DNA from: Buxus sempervirens
Taxonomy: Eukaryota; Streptophyta; Magnoliopsida; Buxales; Buxaceae
Direction of reading: 5' to 3'
NCBI GenBank assembly: GCA_947561395.2
Contig: OX387182.1
Location: 51,111,283-51,175,282 of the forward strand
Length of the DNA stretch: 64,000 bases
In this document: positions 10,548-22,915 of the stretch, piece by piece
Position numbering within the stretch: position 1 is the stretch's first letter
Layout of the letters: the number at the start of each line of letters is the position of its first letter
Notes under the pieces: model-generated
Told to the model about the DNA's origin: nothing
The model's input: only the letters and a program-made list of their open reading frames with translations
The model's database searches: none
Position numbers and translations under genes: made by a program

Positions 10548-12578
10548 TTATTCACACGAAGCCTGCAAGTGGGCCACCATCTGCTCCCTGAACTTGTTTT
10601 CTGGATCTAGTAGAAGGCCCGCCAACAACTTCCTCTGAAATTGCCGGATATTCGCCTGTTGCATTAAACTTTATCATTATAGCAAAAGAATTCTGGAGCA
10701 CGAACCTAATGCATATATTTATTTATATACTTGCCTGTGTAAATTGCGAGACCAATGCATGCCCATCCCAATACTCCATAAATTTAAGAAGGAACACACC
10801 GCAATCAATGCTATATCACACAATGCAAAACAGAGTTAGAGATATAACAGCTTGCTGAAACACAATCCTAAACGAATCACTTACGCGTTATCTTGCTTAG
10901 GCATTTTTGGATAGTAGACGGCCCACCAGGCAATTCCAATTGAATATCCAGCGGCATATGTACCAAATAATTTATCAAAAAATTTCGCCTGCATACAAAT
11001 AGAAGGAAATTCAAAATTATGGAGTTCCATATGCATATAGAACCAGTAAATCTCCACTTGTTTTGTTATCTAGACCAACATAAAGTAATGCTAACTACTT
11101 GTAAAGTGCAATGATAGTTGTTACGCACTAGACTTTTGATGATTCCCTTATATTGTTGCCCTCGCCGGTGTCGTTGCGAATCCAACACCTCGATCCTCGT
11201 CTCATTGTGATTGAACACAACAAGGAACCAGTGGTTCCTGTGACAGACGGGGACGAAAAGCTACAAGGCAATCATAGCATGAAAACAAATACAATGGTTT
11301 CCATTAATAATACTGTTATGAAAAACCCTTCAAGTAGACAAGATAGCACCCAACCATAGAAAATGCAAACTTACGCACCAACTTGCAATGACTTAGCAAT
11401 CCACCAGTCTTATCCACAGTGAAGAATTTTTGGAATGCAGCCTTCGGGGTTATTTCGCTGCTTATTATTGCTTCCTAAAATTTATAATAACATCAATACT
11501 CCACAGGAGCAAGAACAATATACAAGTTCAAAGCTAGGGCAATATACTTACAATGGCATAGAAGGGGCAATATTGCTTGTGAAGCGTCGAAGAATGATGT
11601 AACTGTTGCCTCATTAGGCAAACACCATGGGCAGCCACGACCTAATTCCATAGAACACTCAATTCTGTTATCTTACTATATATGGATATAAATATTGTAT
11701 TGTAATTAAAAGTTACAACGTAGTGCTTTCCACATATCGAGCTCCCAATCATGTGTTTGTCCATCAAGCAGCGAATCTCGCCCATCGTCACATGAGTGTT
11801 GTCGAGATTGACAACAGTCGTGCTATACAAAAAAAGGAAGTCATTCGGCTTAGTGCGGGAAACGCATAACGTAAATATGACAACCATACAGGAATTCTTA
11901 TGTTTATGTAAGTGTGGACCCCACATACACATACATGTTGACAATGAATGGTTAAATATGACAATAATAAGTATAAATCGTGGTAATGAAGTACTTACTC
12001 TTCATCGCAGCTAAGATAAACCCAATCGCAGAGACGCTTTTCATCATCCCCGAGTGGAGGGAATTTGTAAACCATTACATAAGGAGACGAAAGCTTTGTT
12101 GCTGTCTGCTTTATTCGTCTTTTCCTGCTTGCAATTGGGACCGGGGTGCAACTGGGGGGTTCTTCAGAAGGCGCAGCCACATCTGGTGGCACATCCCCGC
12201 TTGCGTCCTCACAGGTGGTAGGATCCTCGGTCGGTGCGCCACCACGGTCTGAAGATGCATGAGTGGGTGGCGGCACACCAACTCCTATATCACCAAAGGA
12301 CGTAGGCTCCTCTCTTAGACCTCCCTGTGCATGGAGGCGTCTCTCGATGTATGCATCGAGAGAAGTAAAGCAGCGCTGCATCTCAGTGGCAGCAGCCACC
12401 ATCCTGTGCATCTGAACCCGCAGGCCCTGCATCAACAGCAACAATGAAAGATTATAAAGTGAAACAATTACAACTTCAGCACAATGTCATTATAGCAACT
12501 TTTTACCTCGTACACATGAGATGGCAATCCGTCTCTATCCTTCCAATCGTAGCGTGTATCATCCCCACCGTCAGCCAT
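10548..12578 (-). CDS. Ulp1/SENP-type cysteine peptidase (C48), nine exons, 402 aa
   Basis: Joining minus-strand exons 12578-12507, 12426-11999, 11822-11720, 11641-11552, 11474-11379, 11260-11129, 10988-10885, 10810-10735 and 10655-10548 gives one open frame of 402 codons with every intron phase matching. The eighth intron uses a GC donor (ACACAG|GCAAGT); the rest are GT-AG. The catalytic set of clan CE peptidases is complete: His273 in NHWFLVV, Asp290 in EVLDSQ, Gln339 in KQDN and Cys345 in IDCGVF. These enzymes cut SUMO or related modifiers from proteins. Residues 1-165 are variable, Pro/Ser/Asp rich, with a basic KRRIK patch that could act in nuclear import. Related genes are often cargo of plant Mutator-like and CACTA transposons, and the setting here is transposon-rich. 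No truncation was found. Whether it is expressed is unknown. Confidence 0.8.
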
Positions 12579-12922
12579 AGCAATCAATTATATCTGCACA
12601 TGTATTCAATTTCATATGCATCAAATAAACCCAGAATAACGGAATAAATTTCATTGTATGACTACTTGAGCAATGCACGAAGCAAAGCATAAGGCGTTCA
12701 CAACAAATAAAAAAATCCGAACTAATGATAAATAACACTGCTTAATTTGCTACTCAGTACAACACACAAAATAACACTGGTAAATATGGGATTTTACTAA
12801 TACGACGATTATATACAGTCATAATGTTATTATTTCCCACAAAATAATCATCGCAATATTAGAATAGGAATAAACAAAGTTCATTGCATACCAAGACATA
12901 TACTAAGATTGCTAAAAATAAT
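12579..12922. other. Upstream region of the Ulp1-type gene
   Basis: AT-rich DNA without a supported coding region or an obvious TATA box at a convincing distance. Confidence 0.4.
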
Positions 12923-13215
12923 CTAAACTCCCTTTGAACATGAGTCAGAATCTGCGTCTTCAGGTTCAGATGCTTCAACCACCTTACGTCCTTGTGTTGG
13001 AGGCGATTCAAAGTCTTAGTAGTCAAAATCTTGTTCCAAAACAGACCTACTTTCATTAGATATATCCGACTCCGATTGGAAAATGGTGTCTCCATAAATA
13101 TCTCGTACCTTACGTGAACACTCTTCAATGTCCTCACCCTTGTCTTTAGCATTTCTAACATTTCCGATGCCCTTTGCCTTCTTAAACGGTTGAGCATGTG
13201 CTGAGTTTCTCTTTT
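12923..13215 (-). pseudogene. Acidic protein fragment, transposon-associated?
   Basis: A minus-strand frame ending at the TAG 12925-12923 reads about 95 codons of protein-like sequence. It has a basic start (PFKKAKGIGN) and a strongly acidic tail (ASEPEDADSDS). One in-frame stop falls after DFDY. Composition and codon use look more like a real protein than the longer overlapping frame at 12859-13269. It lies just upstream of, and on the same strand as, the Ulp1-type gene, so it may be part of the same mobile unit. The family is not recognised. Confidence 0.35.
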
Positions 13216-15330
13216 TATTATTTTCAACGCACGTTCAACTGCATCATTGTTACTATGCTCAATATCCAAGGACCTTCATCTTGGAATTGTTATTTCACGA
13301 TAACGGAGCCTGCTTTGTAGTAGTTTAGCATGATGATAGTGTTGGGTCCACTGCTTTCGAAGATGCGAAGAGATCCCTTGTTGTGCGGGTACATCGCGCA
13401 GACTACAGCAACATCGAGTAGAGCAACTCCCACGACTAGCCATACTCTATAAGAATTTAACATGTATTTCTTCCATGTTAGTGGGAGATAGAAGCATGAT
13501 TTCTGTCCTCTAAACAAATCACAAGAATCTATGAACATGATAGACTCAATGGAGCTTGAATACCAACAACGTAGGAACATTACACAAATTTTAAGAACCC
13601 CAAAGACTAAACTCCAAAAACAAAGTCTCCTTCCATGTATCTATTCCCTTATAGTAATACTGTTATAATAAGGCAAACATCACTCGAATATCCTACCCCT
13701 TCCTCCAAATACTTATCTATAAAATACGGATATTTAGCAATAGTAGAACATTCACTTAATTTCTAAACAATTATGAATCATCAGGGAATCCTCAATTTGC
13801 AAAAAGCTAAAGCAGTGGTACCCTGAAGCTCCCAAGCAGATCATTGCAATGTAGTTCCCCATACGCTTGCAAGTAGAGGATTTCTCCACAGACTCATATG
13901 GGAGCTAGGATAACACATAATCACATTTCATAACTTCTTCAATGCCTAGTTGTCTAGCACAATGGGAGAGAAATATTCTCTGATGCTCTAATCCAAAAAA
14001 CTTAAAAAGTGAACAACATTAATCTATAAGTACCAGCTCCAATGTGATAATCAACTCAAAGAGTTAACAACTATTACATCCACTTTTGAAAGCAATCATT
14101 GCTGTCTGCAATCAAATATAGCCATACCTTCGGCATTATTCTTGATAATATTTCCTAAACTTGCCTTGAATGAGCAATTGAGGATATAGATCCATTACGA
14201 AATATTTTGAACCACTAGTATATAACCATGTCTCTTTGATTCCTGATACGATTAGTCCAACAGAAAACATTGATATACTTCACAAATTTCTTCAATTGGC
14301 AGATTTTTCTCTCCAATAAAAATGCAACCTTTCCAACCAGGAAAAACTGCTGAAATTAGTGTTCATACTAATGACTGGCCTCCTTATATGAAGTTGTACT
14401 CTATATGGAAGAGCAAACAGAAGGATCAATGACAATGAGCATCAACCTTTGCCAAAGGCCTGAAAATATATGCAGGACATATGATGATTTCATATATTCT
14501 TTACAAATTCAAGAAAGTTTTAGGAAATCAAAGAGAACTTCATAATCTAACATGATGAGGTCCCACTTATTTGTTTTCTTTCCCTTCTTCCATCCTTTCT
14601 GTTCACTGGGATGGTTTTCTCTTGTTAGTTGTATTGGACCTATTAGAGATGTTATTCAGTTACTAGTGTATTCTTCTTCTATATTAGCAAATATTTCAAT
14701 GCAAATGGATAAAAAGATGATAACTACAATTCCAAAAGAAAAAAGGATACAGCAACCTGTATCGAAACAAACCAATCTTCTGTGGGACTCAATAAATTTT
14801 ATTTCCTCAAACGACATAAGCAATCAAAGAATTTTTTTTTCTGTCTTTTCTAACACTACATAACAATTAAAAACATAAATACCCTATTAGTTGATGCCAC
14901 ATCAATGTGTCTCTATTGTATTGGCAAATGTGAACCATTGTAGAGGAAAACCCCAGAAAAAGTAGAAAATTTTTACCCTTTTTCTCGCATTATCCAAAGT
15001 TCCAAACCGGGTGATGATTAATGCCTGAAACTATATTTTTTACACTTTTGCATCGAATCCTAAACCTAATAACCAACAAACAAACTTAAAACCATCCACA
15101 AAAAAGTTTCAACAATCGAAAGATGCATTAGGAATTCTGTGAACGGGCAAACAATCGAACATAAAAAATATTCAAAGAAAAAGAATACAACGAAGATAAA
15201 CAAGACTGGACGACGGGCAAAGAATCAGAAAAAGTTAGGGATTATCAAAAACCAAGTAGAAGAAAAAGGAATGGCCTATTGCCAAAAACCTACATGTTTC
15301 CATCATTCGATCCCTAAATAAAAAAGAGCC
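13216..15330. other. Unassigned AT-rich region
   Basis: Open frames exist but are short, low in complexity and without recognisable domains. The stretch could be intronic or old repeat DNA. Nothing can be assigned with confidence. Confidence 0.4.
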
Positions 15331-15830
15331 CTAGAAAAGAAATCTAGTAGAAGTAAAAGGAAAAAAATCGAGAGAGCAACAGAAATACCGGGGAAAGGGG
15401 CGGTCGGTGGTCAGCGACGTCAGCTTCAGATGGGGGGTCGCCGAAGAGTTCGTAAAGGTGCTTAGGGTAACCTTGTCAAGCACGGCTACGAACGAAGAGG
15501 ATCTTTGCGATCGAGGTCGCCGGAGAGGGTGGCCGGAACGGGGGGAAGATTGGAAACGGGGGTTTGAGCTTTCCCTTCTCTCTCTTGCCGCCAAGACACG
15601 AACCCATTTTAATTGAGAGAGAGGGAGAGAGGCGAGCGCGTGTTTGTTTTGCTGACGTGGGGAGGGGGGGGCAAAATGGGGAGAACAAATGGGATCTGAC
15701 TTGGCCCCCCCATTCCGCAAATTGTTTCGAAAAGTTGCCTTTTTAGCGCAATAAGAAATTTCATTGCTTGTTTTTGGCATTAGCGGGGGAAAGGTGCCCC
15801 ATTCGATAATTTTCCCTTTTGAAATTAAAG
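15331..15830 (-). other. GC-rich segment, possibly a gene 5' end on the minus strand
   Basis: This is one of the few GC-rich stretches outside the genes. It holds polypyrimidine tracts and CTCTCTCAATT-like sequence on the minus strand, as plant 5' leaders often do. Overlapping frames on both strands are open, but none has a domain. It may be the leader of a lost or distant gene. Confidence 0.25.
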
Positions 15831-15832
15831 TC

Positions 15833-17120
15833 AGAACCTGTAGAACTCGAGAGTAGCGCTCGAAAGCACCTAAGCTACCTCTCGAGTGGTCGACACTCAA
15901 GTGAAGCTCATGCTCAACCTTCAACTAGAGCGCGAGATAAGCCTACTATAGTATTTGAGAATTAAGTCTTCACACTCATCCCGTGACCAACCTACGCTCG
16001 AGCGTGAAGTTCTAAAATTTTCTAAAATTATAGTTTTCTAATTCTATTCCAATCAAGGAAACCTATAAATAGGACTAGGGTACATTTTGAAATAGAATTG
16101 GAGATATTTTGAAAGCACTAGCTGCCCTATACCTTATGCTGTTTTTGGATAGCCAGATTAAGTTGGAAAGTGATATTCTGGAAAGTGAAAGTTAACTTTT
16201 CTGAACGATGTTTAGATGCACCCGGAAAATGTATGAATAATGATGGAAAATCCTAATATTGTTGTTTGGTTAATCAGATTGAATGGGAAAACTGACACAT
16301 TTACCTATTTTAACATTTATTATACAAATGAATAGTTTTGATGAAGAGGGTACATAGGGAATAAATTTTAGTCAATTCACTTTCCGGCGAAATAGGATCT
16401 TTTTAGTTAGAAAATAAAGTTGGGCCTTTTGAACATTGAAAGGGGTTTGATTGAATTTATTTTTAGTGGGGCCTACACTTTCCAGCTAACCAAACAAATG
16501 GTTTTTACGGGAAAGCCTTTTTTCTTATGAAATCCGGCTATCCAAACGCAGCATTAGAGAAAATTCTCCTTTCTAATTTTTCTTTTGAGCCATTACTTTC
16601 TTCTCTTCTTCCTTGTTCTAAGACCTTGGAGTTCCGAGTTGAGGAAGAATTGCATGTGGGATTTCTTGCGGTACCATACAATCGAGTTCATTTAAAATGA
16701 TTGTGTGAGAAAATATTTAGAGTTCTAGAGATTTGCTATAGACTAAATCTAAAGAGTTCTTCAAATACTTTCAGTCTGTGAGTCCCAGAGTCTAGTATAG
16801 GGATGTTGAATTGTCTGGACTACAAATTGTAAGTCTCCTTCTCATAGTGGATCTTTTAAGTGGCTCTTACATAGCCCGGAGGGTTTTTCTTCTTTGAGAG
16901 TTCTCTTTGAGTTTTCCTTTTCTCACCAAATTACATTATGTCTTTTTATTGCTTGATATGCTTTAATTATATTACTTGTAGTTTGTGTGGCTATGATTTG
17001 CTTTGTTTGGAATTACTTGAGGACTTATGCATGCTTATTAATTAAAGACTTGTTTTTTATTAGTAGAAAATTTTTAATTCTTCTAAGCTACACCTATTCC
17101 TCCTCCCCCCCAAAAAAAAT
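15833..17120 (+). mobile_element. LTR-retrotransposon remnant, probably Ty1/copia
   Basis: The stretch contains CTCGAG-rich sequence, a CCTATAAATAGG TATA region near 16061 and, at the right end, AGCTACACCTATTCCTCCTC followed by a C run. That last motif recalls the region just inside the 5' LTR of some large plant copia elements. LTR ends and target duplications were not found. It is interrupted by the MITE at 16137-16553. Confidence 0.35.
16137..16553. mobile_element. MITE, 417 bp, TSD TTA (Tourist/PIF-Harbinger-like)
   Basis: The left end TGCTGTTTTTGGATAGCC and the reverse complement of the right end TGCTGCGTTTGGATAGCC match at 16 of 18 positions, and the inverted repeats continue further inward. 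TTA is duplicated at 16134-16136 and 16554-16556. It has no coding capacity. A TTA duplication is typical of PIF/Harbinger-derived MITEs. Confidence 0.8.
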
Positions 17121-18203
17121 TATGCTTTAGAAACCGAACCTATACATACATATATTTTTGGCTCAATTTTCTGGGTTGGAATAATCGATTCTCCATTCAA
17201 TTTGATTCGCATTTTAGTCAACAATCAAAAACTTCGATTTGGTCTTGGGTTGATATCAACTTGGACCAAACCAAACCAAGTTTCCCCAAGTCTTGACTAT
17301 GATACAAGAAAGGTAGGGTGAATGAGATTGAGTATCATTGTGTTAATTTTTTATGTAGAACATCTAGCCATAAAATATTTAAAGAAGCAAAACATGAAGA
17401 AGAGGAACAACTCGATGAGTTGGAGTGTTGTAGCTGTTTTTTTAAGTCTTTTAGGAGTCGTTAATTAAGTTTGCTGAATTAACGAGTTGGCCTCCTAAAT
17501 GCCACTCGCCACTTTAAAGTTATTTTTTAGAGTTTGCTTTTTAATTGTTTTCTTATTTTAAGTGAGGGTTATTTTAGTCTATTCAGTTATTATTGTTATT
17601 AAGAGTCGCTTGCTATTGTTATTAGAAGTCGCTACTCACGTGGGAAGTAGGAAGTCTATATAAGTTTCGTATTTTTTCATAATAGAACTTTTTGATCAAT
17701 TTTCAGAAAACGTGAAATAAAGAGGAGTTTTTCTTCTTCTTTTCCTTGTGGATTCAAGGCTTCTTTGGTGGATTCCAAAAACCCTAGGATTTTGGTAGTA
17801 AAATTCTTATTCTTCTCACTTTCATTGCATCAATTTTGTGGTACCATATGGGGGTGGGGAAGATTAACAAATTTGTTAAACTTTTCTACTACATTGGTTT
17901 TTGCTATTGGAGTGAGATGCTGCCATGTCGAACATCTAACATCAGATTTTTTTCCTTGTTGTAAATGTTTCACATGGGATCCACTTAAAAAAAACACTAG
18001 CCATCTGATACTCTACATGGTAGAAACAAAAATGCAATAAAAAACTATAGTAGATGTTATCTCGAGGGAGAGATGCAAGGTGGGGCCAAGTTTTTTTTAG
18101 GTCTTTTGGATGTTTTAACACATACATGGTGGAAGTTGACAGTCCAAAAGCATGTTTATATTTCATATAATATCTAAGATATTAAAATGTACAATATAAA
18201 AAT
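17121..18203. other. Mixed repeat remnants
   Basis: About 17125-17290 resembles the AACCGAACC / CTTGGGTTGA family seen at 38361-38823. About 17440-17830 contains GTCTATATAAG and looks like an LTR fragment. About 17905-18020 is an imperfect foldback related to the hairpin at 40121-40247 (GCTGCCATGTCGAACATCT). Limits are unclear. Confidence 0.3.
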
Positions 18204-18605
18204 TAGAGCTGGCAACGGGTCGGGTTGGGGTCTAATTGGTTGGGTTCGGGTTGACCCGATTACGGGCGTGTTGGAAAAACCCCAAACCAAACCCAACCCG
18301 CCAACCCGATTATATATATATTTTTTATTTTTTATTTTTTCAAAAAATATGATTAGAATAGGATTTGGGGGGGGGGGGGGGGGGTGGGGGGGGTTAATTG
18401 GGTTGGGTTGGGGGTTAATCGGGCCGGTTCATGCCACTTTTTGACACTTTTTTGTTAATCGGGTTGGTGGGTCATAATCAGGTTGACCTGATTTCAAGCG
18501 GGTTGGGAAAACCCCAACCCAATTAATAAACAGGTCAACCCAACCCGTTTAAAATTGGGTTAATCGGGTTGACCCGTCGGGTTGGTTCGATTTTTACCAG
18601 CTCTA
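18204..18605. mobile_element. hAT-type MITE, 402 bp, TSD ATAAAAAT
   Basis: The element starts TAGAGCTGGCAA and ends TTACCAGCTCTA, inside a perfect 8-bp duplication ATAAAAAT (18196-18203 and 18606-18613). The interior is made of GGGTTGACCCG-type motifs and includes a poly-G run near 18368-18390. It has no coding capacity. Confidence 0.9.
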
Positions 18606-18613
18606 ATAAAAAT

Positions 18614-19655
18614 AAATAAATAAATAAAAACTTTGGGCCACAATAGGCTAAACTAGCTTTCTATTTTGCCCAAGCAAACACAGTGAAAGCATTACAAGAA
18701 TGGAGTATATAAAACAAGACTTACAAAAATATATATTAACTAAGGATATGACTTTGTATAGAGTGGATGGAGAGACAAAATCCGTGTCAACAATCCTACC
18801 TTAATGGGAACTGGCTTATAATGATGATGATGATGATGAAACACTCTGAAAGCTTAACAAATCCTAAAACCGTAGTAATATAAGCTCACTGATATGTAAA
18901 TGGTTATCTGCAAGCCATCTAACATCAAGCCAGTGACATTCGATCTAATGTTATTCTGAAAACCAAAGTTTACAAGATGTTATATCTAATCTAATCACAC
19001 AAAAGAAACAACAGACAAACGTGACAATTTTCTAAACGCGTACATACATCAAGCTTGTTTCAATTAGTTTGGACCTATATACTAATATAATTGCTGTTTG
19101 GTTACGGTTTTTTAAGAAAAATAATTATAAAAAAAACTAAAAAAAGTTTCCTTTTTTTGTAATTTTAGAAATAGGTGAAGAGAAAGCCCATTAAGTAGTA
19201 AAAATCAATTGTAATTTCAAATATCAGCAAAAATGCACAAGGTTTTTGGTAGGTGGTGGCAGTAGTAAAACAGCCTTAAATAATCAGATTAATAGAAAAA
19301 AAAGTTATGAAAATGTCACAGTTGTTGATTTTAGAAGTTGTCATTTTCTATTTCTAAAAATTAGGCTTTTTTTATAATTATTTTCTACTAAAATCAAATT
19401 GAAAACTCTCCTTACCAAAGGTAATTTTCAAGTTTATCTATAAAAAATTTAAGGGAAAAAAAACAATTATCAAATAGTCTTTAATTACTTAATATGGCCT
19501 AATCATTTTTGTGTAAGATTGATCATCAGCCATTTAGATGCTTATTTGTTTTTTCATAAATAAAATGATTCATTGCCAACAAGAAGAAAAAAAAGGATAC
19601 AAACTACAAAACTTGAAGTAAAACATCATAGTATAGTAAGTCCAAGTAGACTAGA
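18614..19655. other. Unassigned AT-rich spacer
   Basis: It holds an AAAT microsatellite next to the MITE and a short ATG/GAT repeat near 18820-18838. There are no supported genes. Confidence 0.45.
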
Positions 19656-20069
19656 AATAGGAACAGGGGGAGCCATTGCCTGAAAGTTTTGGTATTCCAT
19701 ACCAAAACTGTATAGCATTTAATGTATTTAAATAGTGTTACAAAGATTGAATACATCTGTGCAAATTTTAAAATTGAAAAATTTTGAAAAATAACTGAAC
19801 ACTACGTTAGTTGTTGAGAGACCAGATCTTTGGGGAAGTTGGAGATAAAGGTACCGTTTGGTAACGCTTTTCAGAAGTGCTTTTTTGTTTTTGAAAGTAA
19901 AAAAATTGCTTTCGGAAGCAAAAGTGCTGTTTGGTTATGTACACATGAAGCAATTTATAATAAGCAAAAAAGCAATTTCATTACTTTTCAAAAGAAGCAT
20001 AGAAATGTTGCTTCTCACTTTAATCATAAATTTGTTTTCTTACTTCTAAAACCTATGACACAAAACTAA

Positions 20070-20540
20070 ACCGGAAAAAAATTGACCCATCATGTCCAAT
20101 GACCTGTTTAACCTAATAATGACCTACTTAACCCGATAATGACCCGCTTAACCCGACAATGACCCGTTTAACCCGATAATGACACGTTGAACCCGATAAT
20201 GACCCGTAAACCCGATAATGACATGTTTAACCTGATAATGACCCGCTTAACCCGATAATGATCCGTTCAATAAAAAAAAAGACCCGTTTTAACCCGATAA
20301 TGACCCGCTCAACTTGATAATGATCCGTTCAACCCGATAATGACCCGTCTAACCTGATAATGACCTGCTTAACCCGATAATGATCCGTTCAACCCGATAA
20401 TGACCCATTTAACACGGTAATGGCCCGTTTAACCCGATAATGACTCGCTTAACTCAATAATGAAACGTTTAACCTGATAATGACTTGTTTAACTCGGAAA
20501 ATGGCTCATTTAACTTGATAATGACCCGTTTAACCCTAAA
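20070..20540. repeat. ~20-bp minisatellite (GACCCGTTTAACCCGATAAT)
   Basis: About 23 units of a 19-20-bp repeat with CCCGATAATGACCCG as its core. Units vary at one to three sites. It lies in the left arm of the MITE, and the DNA to its right (to about 20720) has related AACCC/GGGTT motifs. Confidence 0.9.
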
Positions 20541-20895
20541 TTGTATCACTAATTCACGTTATTTTTCTATTGGTGTATTTTTATAATTAAAAAATAAAAA
20601 ATTTTAATCGGATTAGTGGGTTGAACTCGATTATTGGTGAGTTGAGTTTGGTTTTGGGTTTCCCAACCCACCAATAAATAGATTCAATTTGAGTCGACTC
20701 GATTATTGCTCAACCCATTACAATATACGTCAAGAATATTTTTAAGTAGAATGCATCAACTGTTTATGTAGTTTTATATGGTAGTATAAAAGTGTAAACA
20801 CCCCAAGTTGTACTACAAGATGAGAAAATAAAGGAAAATATTTAATTGAGATTTGAAACATGTCAAAAAATTGAAAAATTGGTCAAACCTGTGCT

Positions 20896-20972
20896 GTCCG
20901 CATTTGGTATGCGGACGTGCCTTGATCGCATTTAATCTGCGGCCATAGCTTGACTGCATAGAAAATGCGGTC
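20896..20972. repeat. Three palindromes in U3 of solo LTR 2, different stem sequence
   Basis: The units are at 20896-20916 (GTCCGCAT / ATGCGGAC), about 20924-20944 (CGCA / TGCG) and 20952-20972 (GACTGCAT / ATGCGGTC). They occupy the same place as the palindromes of LTRs 1 and 3 but share no stem sequence with them. Confidence 0.8.
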
Positions 20973-21165
20973 ACGCGTAATTTTTGCGAATTTGCAAATA
21001 CTCGATTTTTGAGCCACTTTTACCTATCTCTAGGAGGTTCGTCCTCCCCTTTTTACCCTCCGTTGGTTCTCAGATTTACCCCAACTCAAGTTTTAAAACT
21101 AAGTTGGAACATTCTAGAACCTTATTTTGGTCTACCCTTGTGACCACCCATGCCCTTGCTCTTGC

Positions 21166-21174
21166 CTATAAATA
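21166..21174 (+). promoter_or_regulatory. TATA box of solo LTR 2
   Basis: CTATAAATA at the conserved position. Confidence 0.7.
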
Positions 21175-21730
21175 GAGGGCCTCTCCTCAAGCAAATGGCT
21201 GAGAATTGAAGACTAGAAGTGCTCCAAGTGAAAAAGAGAACCCCCTGCCTCTCTGCTTTCTAAAGTCCAAGTAAGCCTCTCTCCTCTTTTATTTTCTATT
21301 TTTAATTTCTAGGATTATTCTGATCTTCTCCCTTTCTGTAGAATAAGGCCTGTGTATGATTGTAACCCCAAACCTAAATCCAAGTACTTCAAGTATTTTC
21401 TCTAGTCGTAAAACGTGAAGAGAGATCTAGGGGAAAGGAAGACAGGAATGGATCTGTAGGGCAGACCACCATGTGTTGTAATCTTAGATATGTGTAGTTT
21501 TAATATTTCGTTTAGGTTGTGTGATTGTTTATTGATGAAATATGGAGGAATATCATGGATCTATGCTGTTTATAGCATTAGATCTCTTTTTCCTCCTAAA
21601 GTTTGGATTTTTCACACCCACCACATTGTTTTCTTCTTTTTGATTATTATTAGGCTAGGATCTTGGATCTACCATGATCAATATGGTAGATCTGAAATCA
21701 TAAGCCTTAAAGTAACATCTAGGGTTTCAT

Positions 21731-22240
21731 GAAGTGATTTTTGAGTTATTTTAATTTTTGAGAGAAGATCCTATGGTCTAAACTCTCCATTTTTATGTTT
21801 TTCATCAACATGGGTGTATCTGGTTTAGATCTCTTAATTAATGAGAAATTTGAACCAGATCTGTACCCTAGAATTGTTCAAATTTATCTTTCAATATTAT
21901 GAGGTGATTTTTGAGTTATTTTAATTTTTGAAAGAAGACCCTATGGTCTAAACTCTCCCTTTTTGATGTTTTTCATCAACGTGAGTGTATCTGGTTTAGA
22001 TCTCTTAATTAATGAGAAATCTGGACCAAATCTGTACCCTAGAATTGTTCAGATTTATTCTTCAATATTATGAGGTGATTTTTGAGTTAGATTTTAATTT
22101 TTGAGAGGGGACCCTATGGTCTAAACTCTCCCTCTTTGATATTTTTCATCAGCATGGGTATATCTGGTTTAGATCTTTCAACTAATGAGAGATTTGTACC
22201 AGATCTGTACCCTAGATTGTTTAGGATTAATTCCTCAATA
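21731..22240 (+). repeat. Three ~170-bp tandem copies in solo LTR 2
   Basis: GTGATTTTTGAGTTA, CCTATGGTCTAAACTCTCC and CTGGTTTAGATCT recur in the same order three times. Solo LTR 3 has only a short related stretch (near 23830-23860), so the triplication looks specific to this copy. Confidence 0.85.
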
Positions 22241-22915
22241 TTTTGTTAAAAGATTTTTTTTTAATTTTTATTATATAGTTCCTACATTTCAAGGATTTAA
22301 CTTAAAGCAAGTTTTTGAAGTTTTAACTTAGGTTTGTTTTCTTTATCTTGATTTTACTCAATCATGAAACCCAAGAAATGGTGTATTCATAGGAAGGATT
22401 CATAATTAATTGGATCATTCATATGAAAAAAAAAACCATACATCTTTTATTCTTTGTTCTTTTACTTTTGATTTGGTTTTTATTAGCAAGCCTTTTTTCA
22501 AAACATGAACAATACTTGGCAACCACCTCTTGTGGATGAATTAGGGTTCCCCTATTCATAACCAAATCTCCTTACCCATCTATGGTTTGTTTTATTTTAT
22601 TTTATTTTAAAGTAGAGTTATTTTTACTTTATTTTTGCCTTTTTTTTATTTTATTTGATTATTTTGGTGTCCATTCACACCTAAAACTGAATGGTGGTGA
22701 CTCCATGATTTTTATTGAGCCCGTGTGATGATCAGGAAGTCAATGAATTGATTTTCCATGTCTCACAAAAAGCAATTTATATGCTATTGTAGTTACCAAA
22801 CATGCTTTTTAACTGTAGACACCCCAAATTGCACAGTGAAAATGATGAATAATTGGCAAAAATCATTCTTTCTTTTGTGGCCAACATAAAAAATCGGAAA
22901 ATAAATTTTTTCTTT

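Larger units (their letters stand above)
20793..22767 (+). mobile_element. Solo LTR 2, TSD AAAAG
   Basis: The LTR starts TGTAAACACCCCAAGTTGTA, ends TCTCACA, and is flanked by AAAAG on both sides (20788-20792 and 22768-22772). It belongs to the same family as solo LTRs 1 and 3. It has a TATA box at 21166-21174 and a GTAAGCCT splice-donor-like site at 21271. A unit of about 170 bp is present three times (about 21731-22240). No internal region is present. Confidence 0.9.

Noticed and set aside
12859-13269. 136-codon minus-strand open frame
   Set aside because: Another frame of the same strand (12923-13215) has more protein-like composition despite one stop, so this one is taken as its shadow.
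15331-15924. 197-codon minus-strand open frame
   Set aside because: It runs through GC-rich, leader-like DNA, overlaps open frames on the other strand and has no recognisable domain.
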